The position numbers and the translations under genes are program-made. Shown here in pieces: positions 37,110 through 47,612 of a DNA stretch of 64,000 nucleotides. Origin of the DNA: Cocos nucifera (Eukaryota; Streptophyta; Magnoliopsida; Arecales; Arecaceae); assembly GCA_006176705.1 (NCBI GenBank), contig QRFJ01000049.1, positions 496,001 to 560,000 of the forward strand, in the 5' to 3' direction. The stretch's first letter is position 1. Every line of letters begins with the position of its first letter. The notes beneath the pieces are model-generated. The model made no database searches. It was not told where the DNA came from and saw only the letters and a program-made list of their open reading frames with translations.

Positions 37110-38334
37110 CTAAAGATGACTGAGAATGTTGAGAGCAGGATCCAGATACCTCATGCGGTAAGGGATAAAGCCAAGCACAGGGTGGCATATGGAATCGTGA
37201 CCCGATCCACTAAACATACTATAACTATCATCATCATGGCAAGGTCTAGCATCTGGAGAAACGGAAGGCCGGAGAGGGCACACATACACCACCAAAGGCA
37301 GTCTGCTAAATATCATTGGTGGGAGATTAGTCGATGAAGATGATATCTCCACCTGCATGGACGTGGTCTCTGCACTTGTCCCAACCTCACACCTGATTGT
37401 CTTGGCGATCTGCAGAGTGTAAAATTCTTTGAGAAATTTATACCATTGCACTATAATTTGAAAAATATTTAATTCATGCATTTTCTGTTGACTTCATATA
37501 CTTCAGAGAGACCAAACCTGCTCCTTGAGTTGTTTGTTTGCGTCCTTCAAGCAAAGGTACCCTTTCATGACCAACTCCTTTTCCTACTCCCATTGCACGT
37601 ATGAAACAAAACTGTTAAATGATTGGATCAGTTAAGACTATCACAAGTATAGAAGAGAACCCATATAATGCATAAAGTTCCTTTTTCAGCATACCAGGAC
37701 CACCACCTTTCAACCTTTGAGACATGAAAGCAAAAATAACAGCCACAATTTAGAAAATCGTAGAAGCAATATATCAGGTAATTATTTTTTAACATATACA
37801 ACGTTATTACTATTGCGAAAAGGAAACGCATAACATTATTTTCCAAGATCATGAAGGAATTATGAATACCATCTTCATATTCTTATTTTCCACTGACAAA
37901 TCAGCAACTTTTTTGGTCAACTCCTCATGAATGGCCTGATAAATCATAGACAAAACCTTGAGAAGCATGATAAGGGATGTCATCCAAGACAAGCACAAGT
38001 GATAATTTTGAGTAAATAGAACTAACCACTAGTTAACAACATTTTAGCCAAAAGAAATACATGGTTGACGGAAATGAAAAGGTATTATCACTTCCTTTTA
38101 CCTGCCGCTTATGAATTCTCTGCCAAGCGGCCTCTCTATCAGCTAATATTCTGGGTATTCTCTTTGCTTCCTTCTCAGCCTATGAAACACTAAAATCTTA
38201 AACATGTTATAAAAGAAATACACTCATGAGACTGGAACCACCATTACCTCGGTCAAATTTTGCTTCAATCTACTACCAGAGAATGAAATGTTACTAGTGG
38301 GGCAGATGATGTCTGCTTTAGGCAATTCAAACAT
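37110..38334 (-). pseudogene. bZIP transcription-factor-like gene, basic region damaged
   Basis: Five minus-strand exons with GT-AG borders, all phase 0: 38248-38334 (ends RLKQNLTE), 38102-38179 (AEKEAKRIPRILADREAAWQ...), 37870-37935 (AIHEELTKKVADLSVENKNM), 37518-37583 (EKELVMKGYLCLKDANKQLK) and 37110-37409 (IAKTIRCEVGTSAET...). This matches plant bZIPs whose basic region reads EAKRLRRVLANRESARQTIRRRQ-like, followed by a leucine-zipper coiled coil. The invariant Asn is Asp here, the Ser-Ala-Arg that follows is Ala-Ala-Trp, and an Arg is Pro, so DNA binding is probably lost. Upstream text (38350-38430) and downstream text (36500-37100, e.g. LPQLIATEKEENTATSGQ) look like further exons with frameshifts and stops. 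A pseudogene is most likely; a diverged functional copy is possible. Confidence 0.65.
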
Positions 38335-38439
38335 CTGCGGGACACTTTTCTTTCCTTCCTTACATCTTTGACAGCTTTCTTATCTTTTTGATAATCACCA
38401 GCCAAATGTGCATGCTAGAGGAAACCACACAAATGAAAT

Positions 38440-39580
38440 CTCCATAATGACATGCAAGGGGACTGATTTATCTAAGCTAGTATAGTGCAAAATTTTACAT
38501 TTAAATAATCAAAAATAAAAAAAGATGTTAAAATTAGCTTACCATTTGTATGTTCTTTGCTAACAGAGAAGTTCTGACACCATTTAAATGTAGAATCAAG
38601 ATTTTACTGGTAAAATAAAACTAAACAAGACAAGTTCTTCAAAGTTCTTTTCCTTTTATTCGCCAAATCATCATTTACATGATATGCTTCATTTCATTAG
38701 TTGGACTTAGTTTGACTACTAGATATCAACAAGTGCAGACATTTTGTTGCTTCAAATTTGGACAGCTAGTTTACAGTTGCAACCCTTTCAGGAAGATCCA
38801 CTGTAAGAAAGGGTAACATGGAATTCAGACTCTCCCTTATTATGCAAAAGAGGATTAAAAGGCTAACAAAAGAAACAAAAACAAATCATCATTTGAAGTT
38901 TATACATTCCATACTATTGGCTGCTACTTGACAGCAACTGCATTAAAGTTCTTATAACCGTTTGCAATCTCATGCACATTAGACTTCATCTATTATTCAG
39001 GTCTGTTATCACCATCGCAATGATTATTTCCTTAGAGCCTTGAAGTGAAGGTTCATTTTGCTTGTCACTCTTCCTCAATCCTTTCATCCTTTTCATGTGC
39101 ACTTGTTGTCTACATTTTAGGAGTTAACAGATGAGGAGGGAGAAAAACCAACGAGATCCCTATTTGACAAAACAAAGGCACATACTAACTTAATAATCAT
39201 TTATACTGATAGCTGCGATAGGACAAGATCCAGAGTAGTTTGTAATTAATTAAAGAGTACTAAAATTGTATATGAGAGAAATAAAGTGATTAAATAATAC
39301 AAAACATATAATCAATTCTACGACCGCTACATGACATAGAATCAAGACTCCGATCTTGAACTTTCAACAACTTGATACAAATATTTGCATAAGTAGTTTG
39401 TTTCTTTCACTTTAACCCAAACTTGATTGCATCACATGCAATGCACATGATTTTTTCACATTGACAACACTAGCAGTTATGCACAGAGAAAGCAATGATA
39501 TGTGAAGTTTTTTACATAAAACTAGAAATTTTCATATAAACATTCTCTGATGCCTATTTTGTTTCCACAAATGGATCTAT
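38440..39580. other. Intergenic region, no gene seen
   Basis: AT-rich, no ORF above 60 codons and no repeat I can identify. Could contain the upstream region of the bZIP-like gene. Confidence 0.35.
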
Positions 39581-39582
39581 TA

Positions 39583-40150
39583 TGGTGGTACCATGGATAC
39601 CTCGGATCAGTATGCTATCATGGACATCTTAGATCATCTGAGCTATCTGTGTGGTCGACGACCTAAATGCTGAATTGAAGTATACAGATTTGAGCTATTT
39701 GCATCCAGTCTAATGAGTGGCCCATTCGGCACATGAGCTTCCTCTGTTGCCCCAACTAGCCAGTTTTCTGGCACATGCAATAACCGTCCACCCTAAGTGG
39801 ATAAGCTTAGAAATAACTAACTCTCCTAATCTCATGGGAGCAGATAAGGGCTAGAATATTTCGCCCATAACAGCACATCCAACGGCCCAACAATCTCAGA
39901 ACTACACGTTCTTGTGGTTGTTCGACCATATTCTTTATAAATAACCAAAGCCTTGAGGACCCAGGTAAGTAACCCATCTCAAAGAATCATTGGTTGCTCA
40001 TGTTGTTCTCTGATTCCTGACTTGAGCATCGAAGGATCCTCGCTAGAGTAAAAACCTCTGGCCCAGACTTTATTTTGCAGGTCACTCTAGCACTCCTATT
40101 CAAAAGCCCAGCCGCTCGCCTTCCGACCTTAGCCAAGACCAGCAACAACA
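39583..40150 (+). repeat. Tat-2 5' LTR
   Basis: The right end CAACAACA at 40150 is followed by AATAGAGGAAGGG, the leader that normally follows the primer site. The left end is uncertain; the first plausible TG is near 39583 ('tggtggtaccatgg'). TATA-like TTTATAAATA lies at about 39933-39943. The TTGGCGC primer core expected next to the LTR is missing, as if 7-10 bases were deleted. Confidence 0.55.
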
Positions 40151-40183
40151 AATAGAGGAAGGGTTTAAACCTTTTTGTATTAT

Positions 40184-41674
40184 GCTACCAAAGAGAACCA
40201 CATCTAGGCAATCGGGACGATCTGCCGCCTCTAGAACCCTTGCTGGTGCTAGAGGAAACCATGCACTAGCATCTCAACAATTGGACCCTCCGCCACCAGC
40301 ACAACCGGCCCAAGCTGTTACTTAAGACCAGTTTGCTTCACTAGTTAACCAGGTCCGAGCACTAATGACAGCGGTCAGTGCCATTCAGCAATTGGGACAA
40401 GTACAACCACTCCCTTCTCAAATTCCTTCTCGATCCCCTTAGTAGAGTCTGGATCGAGGAAGGCCGACTAGACAAAGTCAGCCTCGGAGCCCTAATCACA
40501 GAAAACGCTCACTTACTTCTTGATCTGGGAGAGATTCGACCCCAAGAAAGTCACCAATTCCTCAGGAGGATGCACCTGCGGTCCGTGATGATAGAATGGA
40601 CCGCCAACTCCAGGAGATGAATCGCAAAAATCAAGGCTTTGCAGCATCAAGCCCTGGAGCATGTTGATACTTCTGATTTCCACATTGATCCCATTTTCAC
40701 CGTAGAGATCTTGCGGGAACCCTGGCAGGTAGGGTTCAAGATGCCGCACTTGGAAGCCTATGATAGGTCGATGGACCCGACTGACCATCTAGAGAGTTTT
40801 AGAACTCTCATGTTGCTACAAGAGGTCAGTGATACAAAATCTTGTGTCAGGCCTTTCCATCTACTCTAAGAAAAGCGGCTCGAGATTGGTATGCCAGCTT
40901 GAAGCCCGACTCTATTCATTCCCTTGATCAGATAAGCCGGATGTTTGTTGCCCATTTTGCTACAAGTAAGAGGCAACGTCGGCTATCCCCCTCTCTGGTA
41001 CATATTAAATAGAGAGAGGGCAAGTCGATTCAGAAATATACTGCCCGCTTCAATGCCGCCGCGCTAGAAGTTCGTGATTTGAATCAATCAATCGCGATGA
41101 CATCCTTCTAGGGAGGGCTTAAAAAAAATGCCCTTTTTTACTCTTTAGAGAAGAAATATCCCCAGGACTTCCAGAATATGCTAAAGCGTGCGGAGAAATA
41201 CACACGCAATAATGAAGCTTGGGAGAAACATGGGGGTCCATCCCAGCCCCTAGTTGTAAAAAATAAAGGCAATGTTCCTCCTCTAAATGCTGGGGGCCTT
41301 AAAGAAGGTCGCCCAAAATCCAGGACTCCTCCCTGTCGTCGGACCTGATCTCCATCGAGGAACCAACAGAATAGGTCCCCTCTCAGGAGGCAAAGGAATG
41401 ATTCGCCTCAGAGGCGATTCACTGACTATACACCTCTAAACACCTCCAGGAGAGAAATACTAATGGAGATGCGAGCCGAGCTGCCTCAGCCTCCGAGGAT
41501 GTGGACGAAGCCTGAGCACTACAATCCAACCAAATACTGCTTCTACCATCGTGACCACAATCACGATACTGAAGATTGCTGCCAGCTCAGGAACGAGATT
41601 GAGAGGTTCATTAGACAGGAGAGGTTGGACCGCTTTATCCTGAGGGGAGCACCTCCACATCAACCTCCTTCGTA
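40184..41674 (+). pseudogene. Tat-2 gag
   Basis: Start MLPKRTTSRQSGRSAASR, then a proline/glutamine-rich linker, then the gag core FPSTLRKAARDWYASLKPDSIHS and RFNAAALEVRDLNQSIAM (40850-41110), then zinc-knuckle-like YCFYHRDHNHDTEDCCQLRNEIE (41535-41610). At least seven stops and two shifts. Same layout as the gag at 58331. Confidence 0.8.
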
Positions 41675-41929
41675 AGCTCAGCAACCATCCCTTTTGCCTC
41701 GATAACCATTTCCTTTGCCTCAGCCATAGCTGGCATCGGCACAGCCAAAGAGACAAGAGGTAGGGAGACAAGCGGCAGCAGAAGACCGACCTCTAAGGGG
41801 AGAAATCCACATAATAACTAGAGGATCATCTGGATCAGCAAAGATTCCAGAGACGAAGAAGCCGAGGCTCGAGGATACCATTGTCTTCACCAAGCAGGAC
41901 GTAGAGGGTGTGCAAGCCCTGCACAATGA

Positions 41930-42190
41930 TGCGGTAGTTGTAACTGCAAATACTGCAAACTTAATGTACATCGTGTATTTATTGATAATGGAAGCTTAGC
42001 CGATGTTTTGTATTTCTCTGCCTTCTCCCAAATGGGATTTACTTCGGATCAGTTGAGTAGGTTTAATATTCCAATTCAGGATTTCTCCAAAAGATCAGTG
42101 ATTCTAAAAGGGATGATCAGGCTACCTATCATAGTAGGTACCCCACCTTAGGAAACGACGATCCAAGTCGACTTCCTAGTGGTAAAACTT
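41930..42190 (+). pseudogene. Tat-2 protease, with deletion junction at its end
   Basis: VFIDNGSLADVLYFSAFSQM (about 41972-42030) contains the DNGS active site; the frame goes on to VDFLVVKL near 42188. Directly after that the text is from the end of RT (FISKSTKKCLLFFQTLKQ), so the RT fingers and palm including YxDD are missing. Confidence 0.75.
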
Positions 42191-42199
42191 TCAAGATCG

Positions 42200-42705
42200 C
42201 TTTGCTCAACCACTTCATCTCTAAATCAACCAAGAAGTGTCTACTTTTCTTCCAAACCCTTAAGCAGCCAAAAGACTTCTAATGGACCACTGAGTACCAG
42301 AAGGCATTTGAGGAGTTGAAACAATATCTCAACTCTGCACCATTGCTCACAAAGCCTCAACCTGATGAAGAGTTACTGATATATCTCTCCGTTTCTCCGG
42401 TGGTGATTGGCTTAGTCCTAGTCCAAGAAGAAGGATGGATTCAAAAGCCTGTATATTATACAAATAAAGTCCTTCATGATGCAAAAACCAGATACTCTAA
42501 GCTAGAGAAGCTAATATTTGCACTAGTCATCACGGTGAGGAAACTTCGATCTTATTTTCAAACTCACACTATTATGTTGCTTACTGATCAGCCGATCAAG
42601 ACCGTTCTCCACCATCCAGATACCTCGGGATGGATTGCAAAGTGGGCACTAGAGCTTTCAGCGTTGGATGTGCAGTACTGCCCAAGGCCTTCCATTAAAG
42701 CCTAA
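42200..42705 (+). pseudogene. Tat-2 RT tail and gypsy RNase H
   Basis: After one stop (DF*WTTEYQKAF) an open frame at 42316-42705 reads PLLTKPQPDEELLIYLSVSP, YYTNKVLHDAKTRYSKLEKL, LLTDQPIKTVLHHPDTSGW and YCPRPSIKA, the RNase H and connection domain of plant gypsy elements. Ends at TAA where the second RNase H domain is preceded by a linker. Confidence 0.8.
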
Positions 42706-42809
42706 GTGTTGGCGGACTTCGTCCTTGAATGCACCACCCCGAATAAGTAGAGATCAAAAGGTGGGGAGAGTTCAAGATGTGAAGAGGTAAGTGCAGGATC
42801 TGATCCTGA

Positions 42810-43194
42810 GGAGCTATGGATTCTGCATGTTGATGGCTCTTCAAATTCATCAGGATCACAGGCCGGCCTTATTTTAGCCCGTCCTAAAGGTGATGTGGCA
42901 GAGTATGCTTTGCATTTTGGATTCCTGACCACCAACAATGAAGCAGAGTATAAAGCCCTAATTGTTAGCGTAAAAGTTGCGAGAGAAGCAGGGGCTCGAT
43001 GCCTGAAGATCTTCAGTGACTCCCAATTAATAGTTGGACAAATCAAGGACGAATTCAAGGCCCGAGAGGAAAACATGAAGAGGTACCTTCAAAAGGTAAA
43101 AGATTTAACCTCATCCTTTTTGAGTTTTGATGTTCAACAAGTCTCCAGAGCAAAAAATACTAGGGTTGACGCACTGTCAAAACTAGTGGCCTGA
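42810..43194 (+). pseudogene. Tat-2 second RNase H (archaeal type)
   Basis: LHVDGSSNSSGSQAGLILARP, NNEAEYKALIVSVKVA, CLKIFSDSQLIVGQI and RAKNTRVDALSKLVA give all expected acidic residues (Asp, Glu, Asp, Asp). Open from 42895 to 43194; with the upstream part the whole domain lacks stops. It likely cuts RNA in RNA-DNA hybrids during reverse transcription. Confidence 0.8.
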
Positions 43195-43209
43195 TCATTA
43201 CCTGCCGAC

Positions 43210-44521
43210 TTGGAAAAGAAGACCTATTTTAAGGTATTAAAAACTTCAAGCCTCAAAAAACCCCTCATCGTCCAACAGGTTGATAAGGAACCTAGCTGGA
43301 TTGATCTTTTGCTCAAGTATTTAAGGTTGGGTGAGTTACCACCTAATTGCAAGAAGGTCAGGAAGATAAAGCGAGTACTCGCTATGTTCTGTATGATGAC
43401 AAACTGTCCAAGTGGTCATTCTCTTTACCTCTTCTGAAGTGCTTACACCTGTCTGAAGCTGATTATGCGCTACGGAAGGTTCATGAAGAAATCTACGGAA
43501 ACCACTTGGAGGGTAAATTCCTCTCTTATAAGATTCTTTAGCAGGGCTACTACTAGCCCACTATGCAACAAGATGTAGACAATTTCGGCAGAAAGTGCGA
43601 TCGGTGCCAGAAAATTTCAACATTCAACATTAACTAGCAGTGCTTTTAACTCCCATCAGCTCCCCTTGGCCCTTCGCATAGTGGAGAATGGACATTCTTG
43701 GATCTTTTCCTTGGGCATTGGGTCAACATAAGTTTCTTCTGGTGGCCATTGATATTTTACAAAGTGGGTGAAAATCGAGCCTCTGGCCTATATAACCAAG
43801 GCAAGAGTAAAGAATTTCATTTGGAACTCCATTATCTGTTGGTATGGTCTTCCCAAAGTGCTGATCACAGACAATGGCAACAATTTAGTGGTGCCCGACT
43901 TCGTGAATTCTGTGAAGATCATGGAATTGAGCATTGCTTTACATCGGTAGGCCATCCACAAGCAAATGAAGAGGTGGAGGTGACCAATAAAACTCTCTTA
44001 TAGGACTTAAAAGCCAGATTAGATCAAACAGGAGGTCATAGATAGATGAGCTTCACCATGTGTTATGGGCTTACTAGACCACTTAGCGGATCCTGACTGG
44101 CGAGACTCCTTTCAACCTCGCATTTGAGACTGAAGCGGTCATTCCCGTGGAGATTGGACTTCCTTCCCTCAGAGTTGAGGAGTACAATGAAGACACCAAC
44201 CCGATATGGCTCCAAGCTAACCTCGACTTGATCGAAGAAAGCAGGGAGCATGCCGCTGTGAGAATGGCTACCTACTGCCCGATGGTGGCTAGGTATTATA
44301 ATGCTAGAGTCAAGGCCAAAGAATTCCGACTTGGCGACCTCATATTCTGGCAAGCTGAGGTTTCACAGCCCACTAAGCAAAGAAAGTTGTCATCCAGTTG
44401 GAAAGGTCCCTATCAGGTAGATGAGGTAGTATGCCCTAGGACCTATCGGCTGAGACAACTCGATGAGACCCCACTTCCCAGGCCATGGAATTATGCCAAC
44501 CTGCATATGTACTATTCATAA
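43210..44521 (+). pseudogene. Tat-2 integrase
   Basis: Zinc-binding part: EADYALRKVHEEIYGNHLEG (His pair) and RKCDRCQK (Cys pair), about 43455-43615. Core: YFTKWVKIEPL-like, ITDNG near 43862, and VGHPQANEEVEV near 43950, whose Glu is kept. C-terminus at 44147-44521: REHAAVRMATY, VARYYNARVK, SSWKGPYQVDEV, ending LHMYYS before TAA 44519. Stops and shifts at about 43437, 43541 and 43700. Confidence 0.8.
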
Positions 44522-44589
44522 TGTTATGGTATTATATATCAATTTTTTGATTCATCAACTCATGCTTAAACATAAAAATGGTATGAAAA

Positions 44590-45070
44590 GCTGAAGCTCC
44601 TGTCCGACAAACTCTACCAAAGCTCCTTTGATCGAAATTGACCTTACTGAGGTTCCTTTGTTCGGAATCAAAGTTTCTTTGATCGGAACTAACCTTACTA
44701 AGATTTCTTTGTTCGAACCAAAGTTCCTCTAATCAAAGTTGACCTTACTGAAGTTCCTTTGTTTGGAACCAATGTTACTTTGATCAAAACTGAATTTACT
44801 AAGGTTTGTTTATTCAAAACCAAAGTTTCTTCAATCGGAACTGAATTTACTAAGATTTCTTTATTCGGAACCAAAGTTCCTTTGATCGGAGCTAACCTTA
44901 CTGAGGTTCCTTTGTTCAGAACCAAAATTTCTTTGATCGAAACTGCTGTTGCTGAGGTTCCTTTGTTCAGAACCAAAGTTCTTTTGATCGAAATTGCTTT
45001 CATTGAAGTTCCTTTCCTTGGAATAGTTCTACTTAATTTTCTAAGATCGGAATTAAGTTCGTAACGAAGC
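44590..45070. repeat. Tat-2 tandem repeat, 51-bp unit
   Basis: About nine to ten diverged units with the core 'ggaaccaaagttcctttgat' and 'ccttactgaggttcctttgt'. The spacing of 'ccttact' is 51 bp. Because 51 is a multiple of three, frames on both strands read 17-residue repeats; these are not convincing genes. It sits between the end of pol and the antisense ORF, as in Tat-1. Confidence 0.85.
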
Positions 45071-45663
45071 CCGGAATCCCTTAAAGTTAGAACGGATTCA
45101 TCTAAATTCCTAAGGTTGAAATTGAGTTAAATATCCATTTAGTTGAATTATCTTTTGGGTCGGAATTAGTTCTCGCTGAATAAAAATATGCAAGCATAAT
45201 CCAGTGAAAATAATGGAAATGCAGATAGTATGAGTTTCATTCATTTTTTTGAAATTTCTTACAATGACCTCGATAGGTCCAGGTACAAAAACAAGAAAAT
45301 AAAATAAAAAGGCTAAGAGGTAACGCCTAGCACAGAAGCATCTATTATGCATATATCGACTGTGGTGGGCTCCCAGACTGTCCAAAAAGTCCAAATCTAA
45401 CTTTGGATACTGGGCGGCAACCCTGTCTCGGACCAACTGCTTTCCCTCGATGTAAGCATCAGTAGCAAACTAGACTAGAAATCAGTAGCAAACTCGACTT
45501 TCTAGTCACGATAATTCTTTGACGCTCGAAAATCCTCAACAAACTTTAAGGTAGTAGCCTTGATCCATGCCTCGGCACTGCTCTCTACCTCTGCTACCTC
45601 GATCGTAGCATTATTCTTCTCCAGCAAGGCTTCAAGCTCCTTTATTCTTGCTGCCTGTGCTTC

Positions 45664-46450
45664 TTAGACACCTAGCAGCCAAGAGCTTTCCTCTACAGCT
45701 CCTCTCAGGGCCGCTTCGGCATCTTCAGCTCTCCTTGCAACAATGTCAGCCCTCATGGAGGCTTCTCCAACCTCCTTCACTGTCTTATCCTTCATCTCCT
45801 TGAGTGTTTCGACGTCGATCTTGTACTTTTTTGACTCCGCCAAAAGCTCACGGGAGCGCTCCATGTACCCATTCAGATAATGAGCAAGCTGTTGAAAAAT
45901 TTCTTATCAATAGCATAATAAGTATATGTACAGAATAAATAGAACATTGCAGGAGCTTCAGCTTACCCGGATGAAGCACTGCACAGCTCCTTTCCTTACC
46001 GCCCCGCACAACTCAGACAGCAGCTCATTGGCATTGGCCAGGAGGAGCATCTCGGTAAACAACTCATGAGCTAGCTTGTAATCCTTTAAGGCCAAAGCCT
46101 CGAGCTTCAGACTAGCCGGTGCGGTCCCAGAAGTCCCAACTACCTCGGCTGGCTCATCTTCTAGGGAAAAGTTGACAATTTGGGGGGCCGACAGGCTCAA
46201 AATTCTTTCGTTGGCGGCTCGACTTGTTTGGTTTCTTCGATCCCCATTAAAAGCCGAAGAAGTTGAATCAAGTTGAATCCTTACAACCCTGAAGTTGGCA
46301 GCAAGGAGAGATTCGGGTCCTTCTGACCCAGAAGTCAGCAGCACAGAGAGACTTCCAACCCTAGCATGGGTGATTCGACCACCTACAGGCTCTGTTGCCC
46401 TTTTTTGCTGGGCCTTCTACTCTAACTTCTTCAGCAAATGCGGATCCATT
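45664..46450 (-). pseudogene. Tat-2 antisense extra ORF, two exons visible
   Basis: Minus strand: the first visible exon runs from about 46450 (MDPHLLKKLE, one stop) to 45967 and ends QCFIR; the intron is 45889-45966; the next exon continues in frame (LAHYLNGYMERSRELLAES...) to a stop at 45664. It is helical and charged (ELFTEMLLLANANELLSELC, KYKIDVETLKEMKDKTVKEV). Homologous in layout to the antisense ORFs of Tat-1 and Tat-3. The 5' exon was displaced by Tat-3 inserting at 46888. Function unknown. Confidence 0.65.
45889..45966 (-). other. Intron in Tat-2 antisense ORF
   Basis: 78 bases; donor CGG|GTAAGC, acceptor TTTTTCAACAG|CTT. Phase 0, both flanks in one frame. Without splicing the frame stops two codons into the intron. 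Confidence 0.7.
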
Positions 46451-46887
46451 CTGCAACCAGAGCGATCGAATGGTTGGTATAAAAGCAAAATTTTCACCGA
46501 GACCAGCAGCAACAGGATCATTCTAGCTTTCTAGTTTTTTCAGATAAACGGATAGTTCAAAATTCAAAAAAATGTTTGTTCTTTGTTGCTTCCTTATCTT
46601 ATATTTTCAGAAAACTGCTCTAATTTGTTCCCCAAATGGATAATTATAGGTTCTTTATGGAAAGGTACTCAGTGTCAATTTCAATACAACACTTAAATCA
46701 ACGAGAAAAATCGAAAAAGTTCAAAATACAACCGTTCACCCAAGAACTTAGCAAGTAAATGCAATTATTTATGAACAGAAATAGCATAAATATCTCATTT
46801 TTATCCCCGCGGCTCCAACCAAAATAAATCAAGATCACTTTCATGGACAATTCCTCTTTTTTTTTTCCTCGAAAAGCATTTTATACC

Positions 46888-47572
46888 TGTTGGGTTGATT
46901 AACTCTGCTACCCCAATTCAACGTCTACATTCCGACTGATAATCAACTTCATCAACTAAATGGTGACCATAACGAATCCCCGAACAATGGCGAACGATAA
47001 TAAGTCGGGAAGATAGCTCATGAACAAACTATCAACTCAACTGTGCAGACAACCAATTGCCAATCGACCGCCTGACCAACAGTCGGATCTCTTCAACTGA
47101 TTATCAATCGGCCATTCCGACTTTCGACCATTAATCGGCAATTCTCAACTGACTCTCCCAATGGAACAACTCCGAGCACTGATGGTCAGTCAAATGTCGA
47201 TATATGTTCGGCATGATCGACACACAGTCGGCATAACCTATATTTACGCCACATGACGTGCGCAATGGTCTCTCCATGATTACATGAGCATTAAATGCTC
47301 CCTTAATGCCGGAATAAGTGGGACCCCACGACTTTCGACCGTTATAGACAGTTACTACTATATTTTTCTATAAAAGGAAGGCAAGCCAAGTACATTGGGG
47401 AGAGAATTCTGGGCTAAACTCTGCCTAATTCTACTTTGATTATCCTGTTCACCAATCCTCCTCTAACTTAAGCATCGGAGGGTCCCTATCGAAAATATTT
47501 CTGATCGGTGTGGACTTCTTTTACAGGTGATTTTCTTCCAGTAACAGATGCATCAGAGGATTGGCCGCAACA
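46888..47572 (+). repeat. Tat-3 5' LTR (685 bp)
   Basis: Starts TGTTGGGTTGATTAAC, ends CGCAACA before GATTGACGCGTCAGG (primer-site zone). TATA box CTATAAAAGG at about 47369-47378. Repeats of 'cgactgataatc'-like short blocks inside. Confidence 0.85.
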
Positions 47573-47612
47573 GATTGACGCGTCAGGTAGGGGGTGAGAA
47601 GCAAATCGCTCT

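Larger units (their letters stand above)
39583..46887 (+). mobile_element. Tat-lineage gypsy element Tat-2, RT-deleted, 3' end displaced by Tat-3
   Basis: Order on plus: LTR (about 39583-40150), gag, protease, RNase H, second RNase H, integrase, 51-bp repeats, antisense ORF. The RT core is absent. It is cut at 46888 by the LTR of Tat-3; the remainder would lie beyond the window. Many stops in gag. Confidence 0.8.

Noticed and set aside
44698..45064. Two repeat-rich frames of about 100 codons on opposite strands
   Set aside because: Produced by the 51-bp tandem array; no start context and no conservation visible.
46451..46497. First intron of the Tat-2 antisense ORF
   Set aside because: The acceptor TTGCAG at 46451 is good, but the only nearby donor gives 47 bases, shorter than usual plant introns, so the left border is unresolved.
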